DNA of 64,000 nt from Burkholderiales bacterium. GTDB lineage: Bacteria; Pseudomonadota; Gammaproteobacteria; Burkholderiales; SG8-39. Where the stretch lies: NCBI GenBank assembly GCA_014860355.1, contig JACZJV010000115.1, positions 1 through 64,000 on the forward strand, read 5' to 3'. Shown piece after piece: positions 47,080 through 58,091 of this stretch. Position numbers and translations under genes: made by a program. The notes beneath the pieces are model-generated. The model did no database searches. It was not told where the DNA came from and saw only the letters and a list, made by a program, of their open reading frames with translations. How positions within the stretch are numbered: position 1 is the stretch's first letter; each line of letters starts with the position of its first letter.

Positions 47080-49980
47080 ATGGACATTACAAAAAAAGAA
47101 AAGAGGGTTTCTAACCCTGTCGTTCCCGCCCTTCCGGATCAAGTAATCAGTCGCGAGGTGCTGCTGGAGAAATACGCCAAGGGCACCGAGACCAGCATAG
47201 CCGACGTGCGCGCGCGTATCGCGCACGCGCTCGCCGCAGTCGAACCTGAGGACAAGCGCGCTCTCTGGGAAAAGCGCTTTATGCAGGCAATGGAAGCCGG
47301 CTTCATCCCCGCCGGACGCATCATGTCAGCTGCCGGCATCCAGATGCAGGCCACGCTGATCAATTGCTTCGTGCAGCCGGTGGGCGATTCGATCTCCGAA
47401 ATCGTCGACGACAAGCCCGGCATCTACACCGCCCTGCAACAGGCGGCGGAAACCATGCGCCGCGGCGGCGGCGTCGGCTACGATTTTTCTTCCATCCGCC
47501 CCAAGGGCTCGGAAGTAAAGGGCACGCACTCACGCGCGAGCGGGCCGGTTTCCTATATGCGCGTGTTCGACCGTTCCTGTGAAACCGTGGAATCGGCGGG
47601 CTCGCGCCGCGGCGCGCAAATGGGCGTGCTGCGCTGCGACCATCCGGACGTGGAGGAGTTCATCCATGCCAAGGACCGCGGCGACCTCTCCAATTTCAAT
47701 ATTTCCGTGGGCGTGACCGACGCCTTCATGCAGGCGGTAGAGAGCGACCAGGATGCGGAACTCGCGCACAAGGCGCGCCCGCACCAGGAGTTTCTGGACA
47801 ATGGCGGCTATCAGCGCGAGGACGGAATGTGGGTGTACCGCAAACTGCGCGCGCGCGAGCTATGGGATCAGATCATGCGCTCGACCTACGACCACGCCGA
47901 GCCGGGCATCCTGTTTCTCGACCGCATGAACCGCGACAACAATCTCAATTATTGCGAGACCATCGAGGCGACCAATCCGTGCGCGGAACAGCCCCTGCCC
48001 CCATACGGCTGCTGCTGCCTGGGCTCGATCAATCTGACCAACTTCGTCTCCGCCGCGTTCACGGAACAAGCCGCCTTCGACTTCGAGCGCTTCGGCGCCA
48101 CCGTCGAGACTTCGGTGCGCATGCTCGACAATGTGCTCGACGCGACCGCATGGCCGCTGCCGCAGCAGCACGAGGAGGCGATGAACAAGCGCCGCGTGGG
48201 CCTGGGCTATACCGGCCTCGGCGACGCGCTGATCATGCTGCGCCAGCGCTACGACAGCCAGAGCGCGCGCGAGACGGCGGCCAAGATCTCCGAAGTCATG
48301 CGCGATTATGCCTACCGTGCCTCGAGCAACCTCGCGCGCGAGCGCGGCGCTTTCCCGCTATTCAACGCCGACATGTACCTGTCGGGCACGAGCTTCGCCA
48401 CGCGCCTGCCGGCCGAAATCAAGGCGCTGATCAGGAAACAGGGCCTGCGCAACAGCCATCTGCTGTCCATCGCCCCCACCGGCACCATCAGCCTCGCGTT
48501 CGCCGACAACGCGTCCAACGGCATCGAGCCGCCATTCTCCTGGAGCTACACGCGCAAGAAGCGCATGACCGACGGCACGCTGCAGGAGTTCGCGGTCGAA
48601 GATTACGCCTGGCGCCTGTACCGCCATCTGGTCGCCAATGGCGTGCTGCCCGCGTCCGCGAGCAGCGCCGCAAAATCTAATGACGACAGCCTGCCCGATT
48701 ATTTCGTCACCGCGCTCGAGATCTCGGCCGCGGCGCATGAAGCCATGGTGGCCGCGGTTGCGCCTTTCGTGGACACCAGCATCTCCAAAACGGTCAACGT
48801 GCCGGAGAATTATCCCTACGAGGAGTTTCAGGGCCTGTACATGGCAGCGTGGAAATCGGGGCTCAAGGGGCTGGCCACCTACCGCCCCAACAGCGTGCTC
48901 GGCGCGGTGCTGTCCGTCGACACCCCCCAGAGCAAGCAGCCGCAGGACTTCGTCAGCAGCGACGTCAACCGCCGCATCGAGATCAAGGCGGTGCCCGAAC
49001 CCGTGCTCGCCAGCCTGCGCTGGCCGGGCCGGCCCAAACTGGCCGAAGGCAATCCGTCCTGGACCTACATGATCGAACATCCGCACGGGCATTTCGCGCT
49101 GTTCGTGGGCCATGTCGAAAACGGGACTCCGCATCCGTTCGAGGTCTGGGTCAATGGCAGCGAGCAGCCGCGCGGTTTGGGCGCCGTGGCGAAAACGCTG
49201 TCCATGGACATGCGCGCCGACGATCCGGCCTGGCTGCGGCTGAAGCTCGATACCCTGGCGAAGACACTGGGCGACGACGCCTTCGACATGCCGTTCCCGC
49301 CGCACGGCGAAATGAAACAAATGCCCAGCGTCACCGCCGCCGTGGCGCAACTGGTGCGCTGGCGCTGCGAGCGCCTGGGCGCGCTGCCCGAGGAGGTGAA
49401 GCACGGGCAGGTGCTGGACGCGATGTTCAGCCTGAAGGAACCCAAGACCGGCGCCGACGGCACCATGTCCTGGACCGTGGACGTGCTCAACCCCGGCACC
49501 CGCGACGACTTCGTGCTCGGCTTGAAGGAAATCACGCTGCCCGACGGCGTGACCCGGCCTTATTCGATGTGGCTGTCGGGCGAGTATCCCCGCGCCCTCG
49601 ACGGCCTGTGCAAGATTTTGTCGCTCGACATGCGCATCATCGATCCGGCCTGGATCGGCATGAAGCTGCGCAAACTGCTCAACTACCCGGAACCGCTGGG
49701 CGATTTCATGGCCTACACGCCGGGCAGCCGCAAGCAGCAGAACTGGCCCTCGACCGTTTCCTACCTTGCGCGACTGATCATCCACCGTTATGCCATGCTG
49801 GGTCTGCTGACCGAGGACGGCATGCCGGTGCAGACCATGGGCATACTCGAAACACCCGAGCGCGGGGCCGCGCCGCACATGAAAGGTGCGCGCTGCCCCG
49901 AGTGCGGCAACTACGCCGTGATCAAGAAGGATGGCTGCGACTTTTGCAGCGCCTGCGGCTACGTGGGAGTATGCGGGTAG
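47080..49980 (+). CDS. nrdJ: adenosylcobalamin-dependent ribonucleoside-diphosphate reductase (class II)
   Basis: 966 aa; [14 protein letters not shown]...[40 protein letters not shown]-terminal Cys motif [14 protein letters not shown]. Confidence 0.93.
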   Translation: MDITKKEKRVSNPVVPALPDQVISREVLLEKYAKGTETSIADVRARIAHALAAVEPEDKRALWEKRFMQAMEAGFIPAGRIMSAAGIQMQATLINCFVQPVGDSISEIVDDKPGIYTALQQAAETMRRGGGVGYDFSSIRPKGSEVKGTHSRASGPVSYMRVFDRSCETVESAGSRRGAQMGVLRCDHPDVEEFIHAKDRGDLSNFNISVGVTDAFMQAVESDQDAELAHKARPHQEFLDNGGYQREDGMWVYRKLRARELWDQIMRSTYDHAEPGILFLDRMNRDNNLNYCETIEATNPCAEQPLPPYGCCCLGSINLTNFVSAAFTEQAAFDFERFGATVETSVRMLDNVLDATAWPLPQQHEEAMNKRRVGLGYTGLGDALIMLRQRYDSQSARETAAKISEVMRDYAYRASSNLARERGAFPLFNADMYLSGTSFATRLPAEIKALIRKQGLRNSHLLSIAPTGTISLAFADNASNGIEPPFSWSYTRKKRMTDGTLQEFAVEDYAWRLYRHLVANGVLPASASSAAKSNDDSLPDYFVTALEISAAAHEAMVAAVAPFVDTSISKTVNVPENYPYEEFQGLYMAAWKSGLKGLATYRPNSVLGAVLSVDTPQSKQPQDFVSSDVNRRIEIKAVPEPVLASLRWPGRPKLAEGNPSWTYMIEHPHGHFALFVGHVENGTPHPFEVWVNGSEQPRGLGAVAKTLSMDMRADDPAWLRLKLDTLAKTLGDDAFDMPFPPHGEMKQMPSVTAAVAQLVRWRCERLGALPEEVKHGQVLDAMFSLKEPKTGADGTMSWTVDVLNPGTRDDFVLGLKEITLPDGVTRPYSMWLSGEYPRALDGLCKILSLDMRIIDPAWIGMKLRKLLNYPEPLGDFMAYTPGSRKQQNWPSTVSYLARLIIHRYAMLGLLTEDGMPVQTMGILETPERGAAPHMKGARCPECGNYAVIKKDGCDFCSACGYVGVCG

Positions 49981-50065
49981 CACGCGCGGTGCGCGCCAAG
50001 GCCAGGAATTCGGCGGAGCAGGTGCTGGGCCAGGGGCGATAATTCAGTCGGAGTTCGCCCTTTAC

Positions 50066-50095
50066 AGCCCCCGAACATTGCGGGGGCTTTTTTTT
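50066..50095 (+). terminator. rho-independent terminator after nrdJ
   Basis: AGCCCCCG-AACATTG-CGGGGGCT followed by TTTTTTT. Confidence 0.85.
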
Positions 50096-50130
50096 GCGGG
50101 CGTAGCGACGCCAATCCGGGAACCACTCAT

Positions 50131-51219
50131 ATGAGCACCAAGTCCACAGCCACGCCAGAGAGCGCAAACCGGCCGCGCTATGACGCCCCTGCGCTGGTCG
50201 CGTTCGCCAAATCGCTGCTGGTCGGCGCGCGCATGCTGCCCGAGCGCGCCGCCGACGTCGCCGACATCCTGGTCGAAGCCGACCTGCTCGGCCATGACAC
50301 CCACGGGCTGAATCTGCTCGCGACCTATCTGCAGCATATGGAAACGGGACAGATGAAGCTCGAAGGCGAGCCCATCGTCCTGGCCGATCACGGCGCTGTC
50401 CTGACCTGGGACGGACAGCGCCTGCCCGGCCCCTGGCTGGTTTTGCGCGCAATGGAGATTGCGACCGAGAAGGCAAAGACAAACGGCAGTGGTACCGTGA
50501 CCATAGGCCGCAGCCACCACATTGCCTGCCTCGCCGCCTACCTCAAACGCGCTACCGACCAGGGCCTGGTCATGCTGCTGCTGTCCTCTGCGCCGGACGG
50601 CGGCAGCGTAGCGCCGTTCGGCGGCCTGCGCGCGGTGTTCTCGCCCAGCCCGATAGCCATCGGTTTTCCTACGGGCGACCTTCCGGTGCTGGTCGACGTA
50701 TCGACCTCCACCACCACCAATATGCTGACCAAGCGCCTGCGCAAGGAAGGAAAGCACCTGGCCCATCACTGGCTGATCGACGAAACAGGCCGGGCTAGCG
50801 ACGACCCGGCTGTGCTGCACGCGCCGCGCAAGGGAACGATCCAGCCGCTAGGCGGCATGGATGCCGGCCACAAAGGCTATGGCCTGGCGCTGATGGTGGA
50901 GGCCCTGACCGCCGGCCTTGCCGGTCACGGCCGCGCCGACCCGCCGGAGCCTTTGGGCGCCAGCGTCTTCCTGCAGATTCTGGATCCAGGTAAGTTTGGC
51001 GGAAGCAGTGCGTTCCGCCGCCAGATGGATTGGGTGGCGCAAGCCTGCCTCGACAACCCGCCGCGCCCGGGATTCGAGCGCGTGCGCCTGCCCGGGCAGA
51101 TGGGCCTGTTGCGGCGCGAACGTCAATTGCGCGAAGGCGTGGCGCTGGAACCCTCGATCCTGCCGGCGCTCGCTGCGTGGGCAGATAAATTGGGCGTCGC
51201 CCCGCCCGCGGCGCTGTAA
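50131..51219 (+). CDS. Ldh family oxidoreductase (malate/L-lactate dehydrogenase type)
   Basis: ADLLGHDTHGLNLLATYLQHMETGQM; GRSHHIACLAAYLKRATDQGL; MDAGHKGYGLALMVEALTAGLAG. Confidence 0.9.
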   Translation: MSTKSTATPESANRPRYDAPALVAFAKSLLVGARMLPERAADVADILVEADLLGHDTHGLNLLATYLQHMETGQMKLEGEPIVLADHGAVLTWDGQRLPGPWLVLRAMEIATEKAKTNGSGTVTIGRSHHIACLAAYLKRATDQGLVMLLLSSAPDGGSVAPFGGLRAVFSPSPIAIGFPTGDLPVLVDVSTSTTTNMLTKRLRKEGKHLAHHWLIDETGRASDDPAVLHAPRKGTIQPLGGMDAGHKGYGLALMVEALTAGLAGHGRADPPEPLGASVFLQILDPGKFGGSSAFRRQMDWVAQACLDNPPRPGFERVRLPGQMGLLRRERQLREGVALEPSILPALAAWADKLGVAPPAAL

Positions 51220-51387
51220 GCGCCGGGCAGCAAGCGTTCACACGACTGAGCGAGCGTTAGTCTCGCATCCCCACTTCGGCTGCGCACACGCTTCGGAACT
51301 ATCGACTGCGAATCGGACCGGGAACCCTCACATCGGTCCCGGGCTCAGTGTAGCCCCGCGCGCGGGCCGGCGCCGGCACGCGTCGTT

Positions 51388-52698
51388 TCAGAGCACCAGA
51401 GAGGGCAACCAGGTGGCGAGTGCGGGAACCAGCATGATGATGACAAGCCCGAGGATCATGATCGTCGTATAGGGCGTCACCGACTGGTAGATGTCGCCCA
51501 TGGTGATGCTGGGCGGCACTATCCCCTTCAGGTAAAACAGGTTGAATCCGAAGGGCGGGGTCTGATAGCCGATTTCCATGTTGATGATGAACAGGATTCC
51601 AAACCAGATCGGGTCGAATCCGAGCGCGGTGACGATGGGCAGGAACACCGGCAGCGTGATCAGCATGATGCCGACCGGATCGAGCACCATGCCGAGCAGC
51701 AGCAACACGAGCTGGATGAAGACGATGGTTCCCCAGGGGCCGCCCGGGATGCTGGTCATCATCGCCTTGATCAGAGATTGCGCGCCCATGGACTGGTAGG
51801 CCGCGCTGAACGCGTGCGCGCCGAACAGGATCCACATGATCATGCCGGACAGCCGGAACGTGCGCAGGCATGAATCGCGTAGTAGCGCCCAGCTCAGCTT
51901 GCGATGCACGAGGGCCGAGATCATGGCGCCCAGCACCCCCACCGCCGCCGCCTCGGTCGGCGTCGCCAGGCCGAAAAGGATGGAGCCCAGCACCATCGCC
52001 ACGATCAAGAGCGGCAGCAGCACGGCGCGCAGCGCGGCGAACTTTTGCGGCCAGGTGCCGCGTTCCGCCAGCGGCAACGCCGGCCCCATCTTTGGCTGCA
52101 GCCAGCAGCGGACGAAGATGTAGGCGCAAATCATCGCCGCCAGCATGATCCCGGGTACCACGCCCGCCGCAAACAGCTTGCCGACCGAGACGCCGGTTAT
52201 CAGCGAATACAGGATCATCAGCACGCTGGGCGGAATCAGGATGCCCAATCCGCCTCCTGCGCTGATGCACCCGATCGCCATCTGCTTGTCGTAGCCGCGT
52301 TCGAGCATCGCCGGCAGCGCGATCGTTCCCATGGTGACGACGGCGGCGCCACTGATCCCCACCATCGCCGCGAATATCGTGCAGATCGCGACCGTGCCGA
52401 TCGCCAGGCCGCCGCGCACACCGCCCCACCACAGGTGCATCATCCGGTACAGCGCCTGCGCCACCCCGGTCTTCTCCAGCAACATCGCCATCAGCACAAA
52501 CAGCGGTATCGCCACCAGGGTGAAACTGTTCATGCTGCCCCACATCTGCGAAGCGACCATGTAGAACGAACCGATCCCCCAGGTGAAATACAGGAAAATC
52601 ACCGAGACGCCACCGAGCACGAAAGCCAGCGGCAAGCCGAGCGCGAGGAACAGCAGCAGCGAGCCGAAGAACAGCAGCGTAAGCAGTCCGATGCTCAT
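51388..52698 (-). CDS. TRAP transporter large permease (DctM-like)
   Basis: 436 aa polytopic; GVSGAAVVTMGTIALPAMLERGYDKQMAIGCISAGGGLGILIPPSVLMILY. Confidence 0.93.
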   Translation of the reverse strand: MSIGLLTLLFFGSLLLFLALGLPLAFVLGGVSVIFLYFTWGIGSFYMVASQMWGSMNSFTLVAIPLFVLMAMLLEKTGVAQALYRMMHLWWGGVRGGLAIGTVAICTIFAAMVGISGAAVVTMGTIALPAMLERGYDKQMAIGCISAGGGLGILIPPSVLMILYSLITGVSVGKLFAAGVVPGIMLAAMICAYIFVRCWLQPKMGPALPLAERGTWPQKFAALRAVLLPLLIVAMVLGSILFGLATPTEAAAVGVLGAMISALVHRKLSWALLRDSCLRTFRLSGMIMWILFGAHAFSAAYQSMGAQSLIKAMMTSIPGGPWGTIVFIQLVLLLLGMVLDPVGIMLITLPVFLPIVTALGFDPIWFGILFIINMEIGYQTPPFGFNLFYLKGIVPPSITMGDIYQSVTPYTTIMILGLVIIMLVPALATWLPSLVL

Positions 52699-53246
52699 TG
52701 CCCGGGCTCCTCGATCTTGTCCATGCCTGGCAGTGATTCCGGCGGCTCGATCCCGAACGCCACCATGACGTCCCGCAGCAGTTTGACTATGCCCTGCAGC
52801 AGCAGCAGTCCCGCGCCGACCGGGATTGCCAGTTTCACCGGCCAGATCGGCGGATCCCAGGCCGACTGCGAATGTTCCCAGAAAGATATCGACTCCCAGG
52901 CCATCGCGCTGCCGAAATACAGCAGCGCGCCGGTGAATACGAGGAACAGGAACGAGCTGAAGACATCGACAACGGCGCGCACGCGCGGCGCTAGGCGCGA
53001 ATGCAGAATATCGACGTTGACGTGACCGCCGTGCGCCATGATGTAACCGCCGGACAGTACCGCGTACAGGCCGAACAGCAACTGCGTCAGTTCACTGGTC
53101 CACACCTTGGGCGCGCCAGCGGCGTAGCGAAAAAGAACCTCGGCGATCAGAAGCACGAAAATTGCCAGCAGCAGCAGCGACACCCAAGTGCCCAGCCGGT
53201 CGTTGAACCTCGTGATTCCGCGCATAGCCCTGTGCAGCACCTGCAT
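52695..53246 (-). CDS. TRAP transporter small permease (DctQ-like)
   Basis: 183 aa, 4 TM; overlaps DctM start by 4 nt. Confidence 0.88.
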   Translation of the reverse strand: MQVLHRAMRGITRFNDRLGTWVSLLLLAIFVLLIAEVLFRYAAGAPKVWTSELTQLLFGLYAVLSGGYIMAHGGHVNVDILHSRLAPRVRAVVDVFSSFLFLVFTGALLYFGSAMAWESISFWEHSQSAWDPPIWPVKLAIPVGAGLLLLQGIVKLLRDVMVAFGIEPPESLPGMDKIEEPGQ

Positions 53247-53317
53247 CGGTGACCACTCCGAAAAAATACAGGAAAGCCGGTCCGGGACGCAGCCGGACCG
53301 GATCGGATCGGCAGACC

Positions 53318-54367
53318 CTACTTGATGTAGCCCAGATCGGCGAGGAAGGTCTTAAGCGTCGCGAGCGCTTTTTTCGAGGCCGGCCCTTTCTTGCCTTCGT
53401 CTTCCCACTGCTGGAGCGCCACCTTCGTCAGGTGGTCCAGGACTTCGGGCGGTAGCTGGTTGACCTTCACGCCCTTAGTCTTGATCGCCTTTGCCAGGGT
53501 AATCTGTTCCAGATACAGGTACTCGTTGGTGCGCATCCAGAACTGCTCGTCCAGCGTGTCGATCAAGCACTTGCGGATCTCTGGCGGCAGTTTGTCGAGC
53601 TCCTTCTGGTTGATGATGAAGGCATCGGTGCCGGCGATGTTCAGCGCGGGTTTCACATGGTACTTCGCCACCTCGTACAGACCCATGCTGTCAGCGCCCT
53701 GCGAGGCGCCCCAATGCACGCCGTTGATCACGCCGGTCGACAATGCAGGATAGATCTCGGGGCCGGGCAGGTATGACCCGGCTGCACCCGCCGCGGTCAG
53801 GAAGCGCTGCAGCGCACCGGAGGAGCGGATCTTCAGCTTGCGGAAGTCATCGAGTGAGGTGATCGGTGATTTGACCACCATTTCGGTCGGGTAGACCTTG
53901 TCGGTGGAGTAGTAGACACCCTGCGCTGCGACCTCGTCGCGGATCATTTTCTCGAAGCCGAGATGCTTGTGGAAGTAGGACACCTCCCAGACATTGCGGA
54001 ATGCAAACGGCAGGCCCGAGGCGATGCCAGCCGTCGACACTGTTTCTGGCAGGTAGGCCGGCGAGATCGTTCCCATCTGGATGACACCCCGCTTGACCGC
54101 CGGGAATATCTCCTTCGCCGGGAACAGTGCGCCGGCCTCGTGCAATTCGAGGACCATCCGGCCTTTTGTGCACGCGGTCAGCTCCCGTTGCAGCCGGCCC
54201 AGGCTGTCCTTGAAGGAACTGCTAGCGCTAGGCCAGTGGGACTGGAGGCGCCAGGTGATCTTCTCCTGCGCGGAAACGGCGCCGGAAAATCCGAAGCTTA
54301 CGACAGCGGTCGCGGCGAGGATGGCCGCGGCCGGAATCTGGAATTTCGTGAACGGTGATGTACGCAT
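53318..54367 (-). CDS. TRAP transporter substrate-binding protein (DctP-like)
   Basis: Signal peptide MRTSPFTKFQIPAAAILAATAVVSFGFSGAVSAQ; VYYSTDKVYPTEMVVKSPITSLDDFRKLKIRSSG. Confidence 0.92.
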   Translation of the reverse strand: MRTSPFTKFQIPAAAILAATAVVSFGFSGAVSAQEKITWRLQSHWPSASSSFKDSLGRLQRELTACTKGRMVLELHEAGALFPAKEIFPAVKRGVIQMGTISPAYLPETVSTAGIASGLPFAFRNVWEVSYFHKHLGFEKMIRDEVAAQGVYYSTDKVYPTEMVVKSPITSLDDFRKLKIRSSGALQRFLTAAGAAGSYLPGPEIYPALSTGVINGVHWGASQGADSMGLYEVAKYHVKPALNIAGTDAFIINQKELDKLPPEIRKCLIDTLDEQFWMRTNEYLYLEQITLAKAIKTKGVKVNQLPPEVLDHLTKVALQQWEDEGKKGPASKKALATLKTFLADLGYIK

Positions 54368-54618
54368 GGGTGGACTCCTTTGTCGGCAGTTGTATCTTGC
54401 ATGAGCCGTATATGCCGGTATGGTCAGGACTGCGCTGATCCCCGGCTTGATGCTTGTGACGATACCCGCTTTGTACATGGATAACAATCCTGATGGCCGG
54501 CAATCACCGGAAACCACCGCCAGTACCCACATACGGGATATTCGGGCGGCTGCATCTGGCCAGCTTGTTGCCACTGGACTGCGATGCTTGCTGAAATTTC
54601 GGCCTGCGTCTGCTAACC

Positions 54619-54960
54619 TTGAAAGGACCAAACCAGCGGCGCCGGCACGCTCACCCGTCTCCAAAGCGGTGCCTAGTCGCATCCCGGGAAGACTACACGC
54701 GTCGAGGCTTGCAGATCATGCTCTGGCACCAGCTACAAACAGGCCCACTGAGATCCCGGCTGAGGTGCTCGCGCCCGCCGGAGCTAGAGGCGCACACGCC
54801 TGGCGTCCCCTCGGACATTCCGCCATTACCTCCGAACCTGGAACCGCCCGAAATCATCCTGCCCCCACGAATTCCACCGACCGAGCCCCCGGAAAAACTG
54901 CCCCCGCCGCCTACGCGTCGTGAACCTCCGCGGGCCCCGCCGCTCATTGCCGCCGACTAG
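54619..54960 (+). CDS. possible small proline-rich protein
   Basis: C-terminal half DIPPLPPNLEPPEIILPPRIPPTEPPEKLPPPPTRREPP; start uncertain. Confidence 0.25.
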   Translation: MKGPNQRRRHAHPSPKRCLVASREDYTRRGLQIMLWHQLQTGPLRSRLRCSRPPELEAHTPGVPSDIPPLPPNLEPPEIILPPRIPPTEPPEKLPPPPTRREPPRAPPLIAAD

Positions 54961-55004
54961 CCCGACACATCGGCGCTATTGCGGAACGCCGGCAGTATCG
55001 GCCA

Positions 55005-55373
55005 TCAAGGAAAATAGGCAAGAGGGTAAAGCAACATCACGGCGACCAGTGCGATGAGCAGCAGCAGTTGCAAGAGCGAGGCGAGCGACGCGCGGCGCAT
55101 TCGGCCCCACAACCACAGCAGGTACGAACCCTTGTGCTCGGTCACCCATTGGACCTTCCATTCTGCGCGTGCCTTCGCCGCAAAGGCCTCCGCTTCGCTC
55201 TCCAGCAGCGCTCGCGCCTGCGCATAGTCTTCATCGGCGACCCATATTGCGTCTGCGCTAAGCAGCCTGAAGGGCGAACGCGTTTCGCGATACTGAATTC
55301 CCGCCTCGTCGAGCATGCGCATGATCTCCTTCTCCTGGAGCTCATCCAGAGGCAGTCCGACGAGGCGTTTCAT
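55005..55373 (-). CDS. DUF6164-like small membrane protein
   Basis: MKRLVGLPLDELQEKEIMRMLDEAGIQYRETRSPFRLLSADAIWVADEDYAQARALLES...C-terminal TM. Confidence 0.65.
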   Translation of the reverse strand: MKRLVGLPLDELQEKEIMRMLDEAGIQYRETRSPFRLLSADAIWVADEDYAQARALLESEAEAFAAKARAEWKVQWVTEHKGSYLLWLWGRMRRASLASLLQLLLLIALVAVMLLYPLAYFP

Positions 55374-55641
55374 GCAGTCTGGCCCAACCCGATCAGGCGG
55401 GCCGGTAGGCGGCAGGCCTGCGCAAATGTGGCGGGGCATCGCGCATGGCCACCGCTACCCGCGTGTAGCGGCCGGACTGCGGCGGCGACGTCGACGAGTT
55501 GCGCGCCTGGGCCGGCACACACCCTTGCGTGCCCATCACCGGCAATTGAGTGGCCCCGCGCAGGGCTGGGCCGGCGGGCGCTCGCACCCCCAGCCGGCTC
55601 ATATATCGTCGCCGCTGGATCGATGGCTTGCAGCTGCGCGC

Positions 55642-56388
55642 TCAGCCCGCCAACAGCCCGGGAAGCACCGGGGATGGCAGCATTGCAATTTGCAGATTGA
55701 CATCGATGAAATAGTACTGAAGGTAGGCTAGCGTCAGAATCGACAACTGCGCTGTCTGCCACCCTAGCGTACGCCATCCCCGTGGATCCCGGGCGCTGGC
55801 TGCCTGCTTCGAACCAGGACTGGCGTCCGGTGGAAAAGGCACGGGCGCAGTACCTGATCGCCCAGCAGTTGCCCGGCCCTTCATCGGTGTTTCGGCCGAA
55901 CCATCGATATTCAGGGCCGGCTGCGCAAAATCGGGGGGGGCCACGGTCGTAGGCGCGCTGCGCTGGCCTGGGGCCGCCCTGTGCCCGCCGGTTTCGGCCG
56001 TAACTCGCGCCGCATAGGTCCCGCTCCCGCTTGCCCCTGCGCCATCCCGGTATATGCCGGCGTCGCGCGCGCCGGCCTGGGCGGTTTGCGCCGCAGCTTC
56101 AGGCGTTGCGCGCGCCAATCCAGAAAGATGACTTTTCGGCCTGCCCTCTGCGAAATTAAGCTTGGCCAGCCGGTCGCGCGCGCTTATGCAGGAAGCGCGT
56201 GCCTTGGCGAGGTCCTCCTCCGCCTTGGCGACGTCCGCCGAAAGCTTGCCCAGGTCGGGCAATGCCGCGGGATGACCCGATTCCGCCTCTACATACGCGG
56301 AGTTTGCCTTGGCAAGCACGGCCACTACCCTGGCAAGTTCCGCTTCCGCCTCGGCAAAGCCGGCTTCGATGTCCGCGCGATTATTCAA
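55642..56388 (-). CDS. uncharacterised protein with coiled-coil N-terminus and C-terminal membrane tail
   Basis: 248 aa; ends LTLAYLQYYFIDVNLQIAMLPSPVLPGLLAG. Confidence 0.55.
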   Translation of the reverse strand: MNNRADIEAGFAEAEAELARVVAVLAKANSAYVEAESGHPAALPDLGKLSADVAKAEEDLAKARASCISARDRLAKLNFAEGRPKSHLSGLARATPEAAAQTAQAGARDAGIYRDGAGASGSGTYAARVTAETGGHRAAPGQRSAPTTVAPPDFAQPALNIDGSAETPMKGRATAGRSGTAPVPFPPDASPGSKQAASARDPRGWRTLGWQTAQLSILTLAYLQYYFIDVNLQIAMLPSPVLPGLLAG

Positions 56389-56661
56389 TAGCAGCTACCG
56401 TAGACCCGGGGGCGAGCACTGCGCTCGGGCATGCAAACGAATTATTGGCTATTCTGTGCATCGAACAGGGACATACCCTCGTAAATTCAAAGCGGATTAT
56501 ACTTGCCGCGACCGCAGCGGTCATTAGTCATCCGCCAGGGCAGGCCTGAAAACAAGGTCGTTTGCCCTTGGACTGGATCGCGAGATAGCCGCTGCAACTT
56601 GGAATAATAAGACAATGTTTCCGGTACACGATATCGCCAAATTGGCATTGCGGCCCAGATT

Positions 56662-57258
56662 GTGATCAGGCCGGAACGATTTTTGGCCGGACTGGCCGTC
56701 GCGGAGACAGTCCTCGCTCCCGCATTCATGCACACTGCCGATTCGAGCGCCGGCTCGACCGAGTCGAGCCTGTCGCTCGAGCGCGTGCGCGCCTACTGCA
56801 GCAAGCTACGCGCCGCTGTCGTGGAACTGGACAGCGTCAATTCGGTAGCCAATGTCGAGACGGCGCGCGATTACTGCAGCGACCTGCGCGCCGCGTTTCT
56901 GGAAATGGGGCTGATCGCCACGCTGCCTTTTCATTGCGACGAACCGATTTGCGCTATGTTGCGCTCGCCGCGCACAGCATGCTGGATAGATTGTCTCGAG
57001 GACCTAGTCCTCCTGCACAGCGCATCCGGGACTTCCGCCAGCGATTGGCGGCTTTTGCCGGCGCCTGCGGATCCCGTCTCTGCTCGACGCTACGATCGCG
57101 CTTACCGCGCGCAGCGTGCCGAAGCGCAAGGGGCGCTCCCGGGGCCCTCCCTGGCACGCCAGGCCGTCGGCCTTTTGGCTTTGATCCTGGCTTACCTCGC
57201 CTACTACCATATAGACGTCCAGCTGCAGATCCTGCATTTGCCCTCGCTGTTTCCGTGA
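56662..57258 (+). CDS. uncharacterised protein with related C-terminal membrane tail
   Basis: 198 aa; ends LILAYLAYYHIDVQLQILHLPSLFP; start uncertain. Confidence 0.5.
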   Translation: MIRPERFLAGLAVAETVLAPAFMHTADSSAGSTESSLSLERVRAYCSKLRAAVVELDSVNSVANVETARDYCSDLRAAFLEMGLIATLPFHCDEPICAMLRSPRTACWIDCLEDLVLLHSASGTSASDWRLLPAPADPVSARRYDRAYRAQRAEAQGALPGPSLARQAVGLLALILAYLAYYHIDVQLQILHLPSLFP

Positions 57259-57455
57259 CCAGGTCAATACGGAACCCGGTGCGCCGGCCGATAGGCTGCC
57301 TTGCATGCCTGTCCGTCAAAGGGCGGGCCTGGATAGCCTTGCCGGCCCGATTCAAACCCTGCAACCAGCCCCGCTGAAAACCCGATTTCCTGCCCGTATC
57401 TGCCCTGGTCATGCACGAGGCGCGGCCGCACGCGCACGGCGGACGCAGATACGAT

Positions 57456-57866
57456 TCAAGGCGCAGCGTCGAGCAATAGCTGGGTCTGCGTGACGATCGC
57501 GCACAGTTTTTGTTCGGCGTTCCTGATCGTGGTATTCCAGACCATCGTGGTACGGCCGCGATGCAGGGGCACACACTCGCCGGTGACGACAGTGCCGACT
57601 CGGGCTCCAGCGATGAACTTGGTACTCGAATCCGTAGTCGTGGTGCGCTTGCCTGCGGCCATGTTCATCAGCGTCCCTACCGCACCCAGCGTATCGGCGA
57701 AGGCCATGTAGGCGCCGCCATGCAGTATCCCGCCCGCCGTACACAGATCGGGGCGCACCGTCATCTGGGCGACGACGCGCTCTGGCGTCAATTCAGTGAG
57801 CCGTATTCCCATGAGCCCGGGAAACAGCGGCTCGAGCAATTTCTGGACCGCATTGAGATCGTGCAT
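57456..57866 (-). CDS. PaaI-family hotdog thioesterase
   Basis: 136 aa; GGILHGGAYMAFADTLGAVGTLMNM. Confidence 0.85.
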   Translation of the reverse strand: MHDLNAVQKLLEPLFPGLMGIRLTELTPERVVAQMTVRPDLCTAGGILHGGAYMAFADTLGAVGTLMNMAAGKRTTTTDSSTKFIAGARVGTVVTGECVPLHRGRTTMVWNTTIRNAEQKLCAIVTQTQLLLDAAP

Positions 57867-58091
57867 CGAACCTCCTTCAGCTGCCCGGCAATTTTTCTAC
57901 CGGCCCGTAGCGCAAGCAGTGAAATGATAATACGGGAACCGATATTCCCGCGCGGCGCTCGCCCGATTCAAGCTCGGCTACGCGGAATCGATTTCGCGGG
58001 AACGGGCCTGCTGCGGCGCGCAAGCGTAAAGACAGTGGACTGGGCGCGCAGAATCAACACATGTCCTGGCGCATATCGGGCACAACGCAGC

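Noticed and set aside
48358-49983. 541-aa minus-strand ORF
   Set aside because: Antisense to nrdJ; shadow ORF.
54693-54947. Gly-rich minus-strand ORF (84 aa)
   Set aside because: Mirror of the proline-rich plus-strand ORF; low complexity, no start-signal support.
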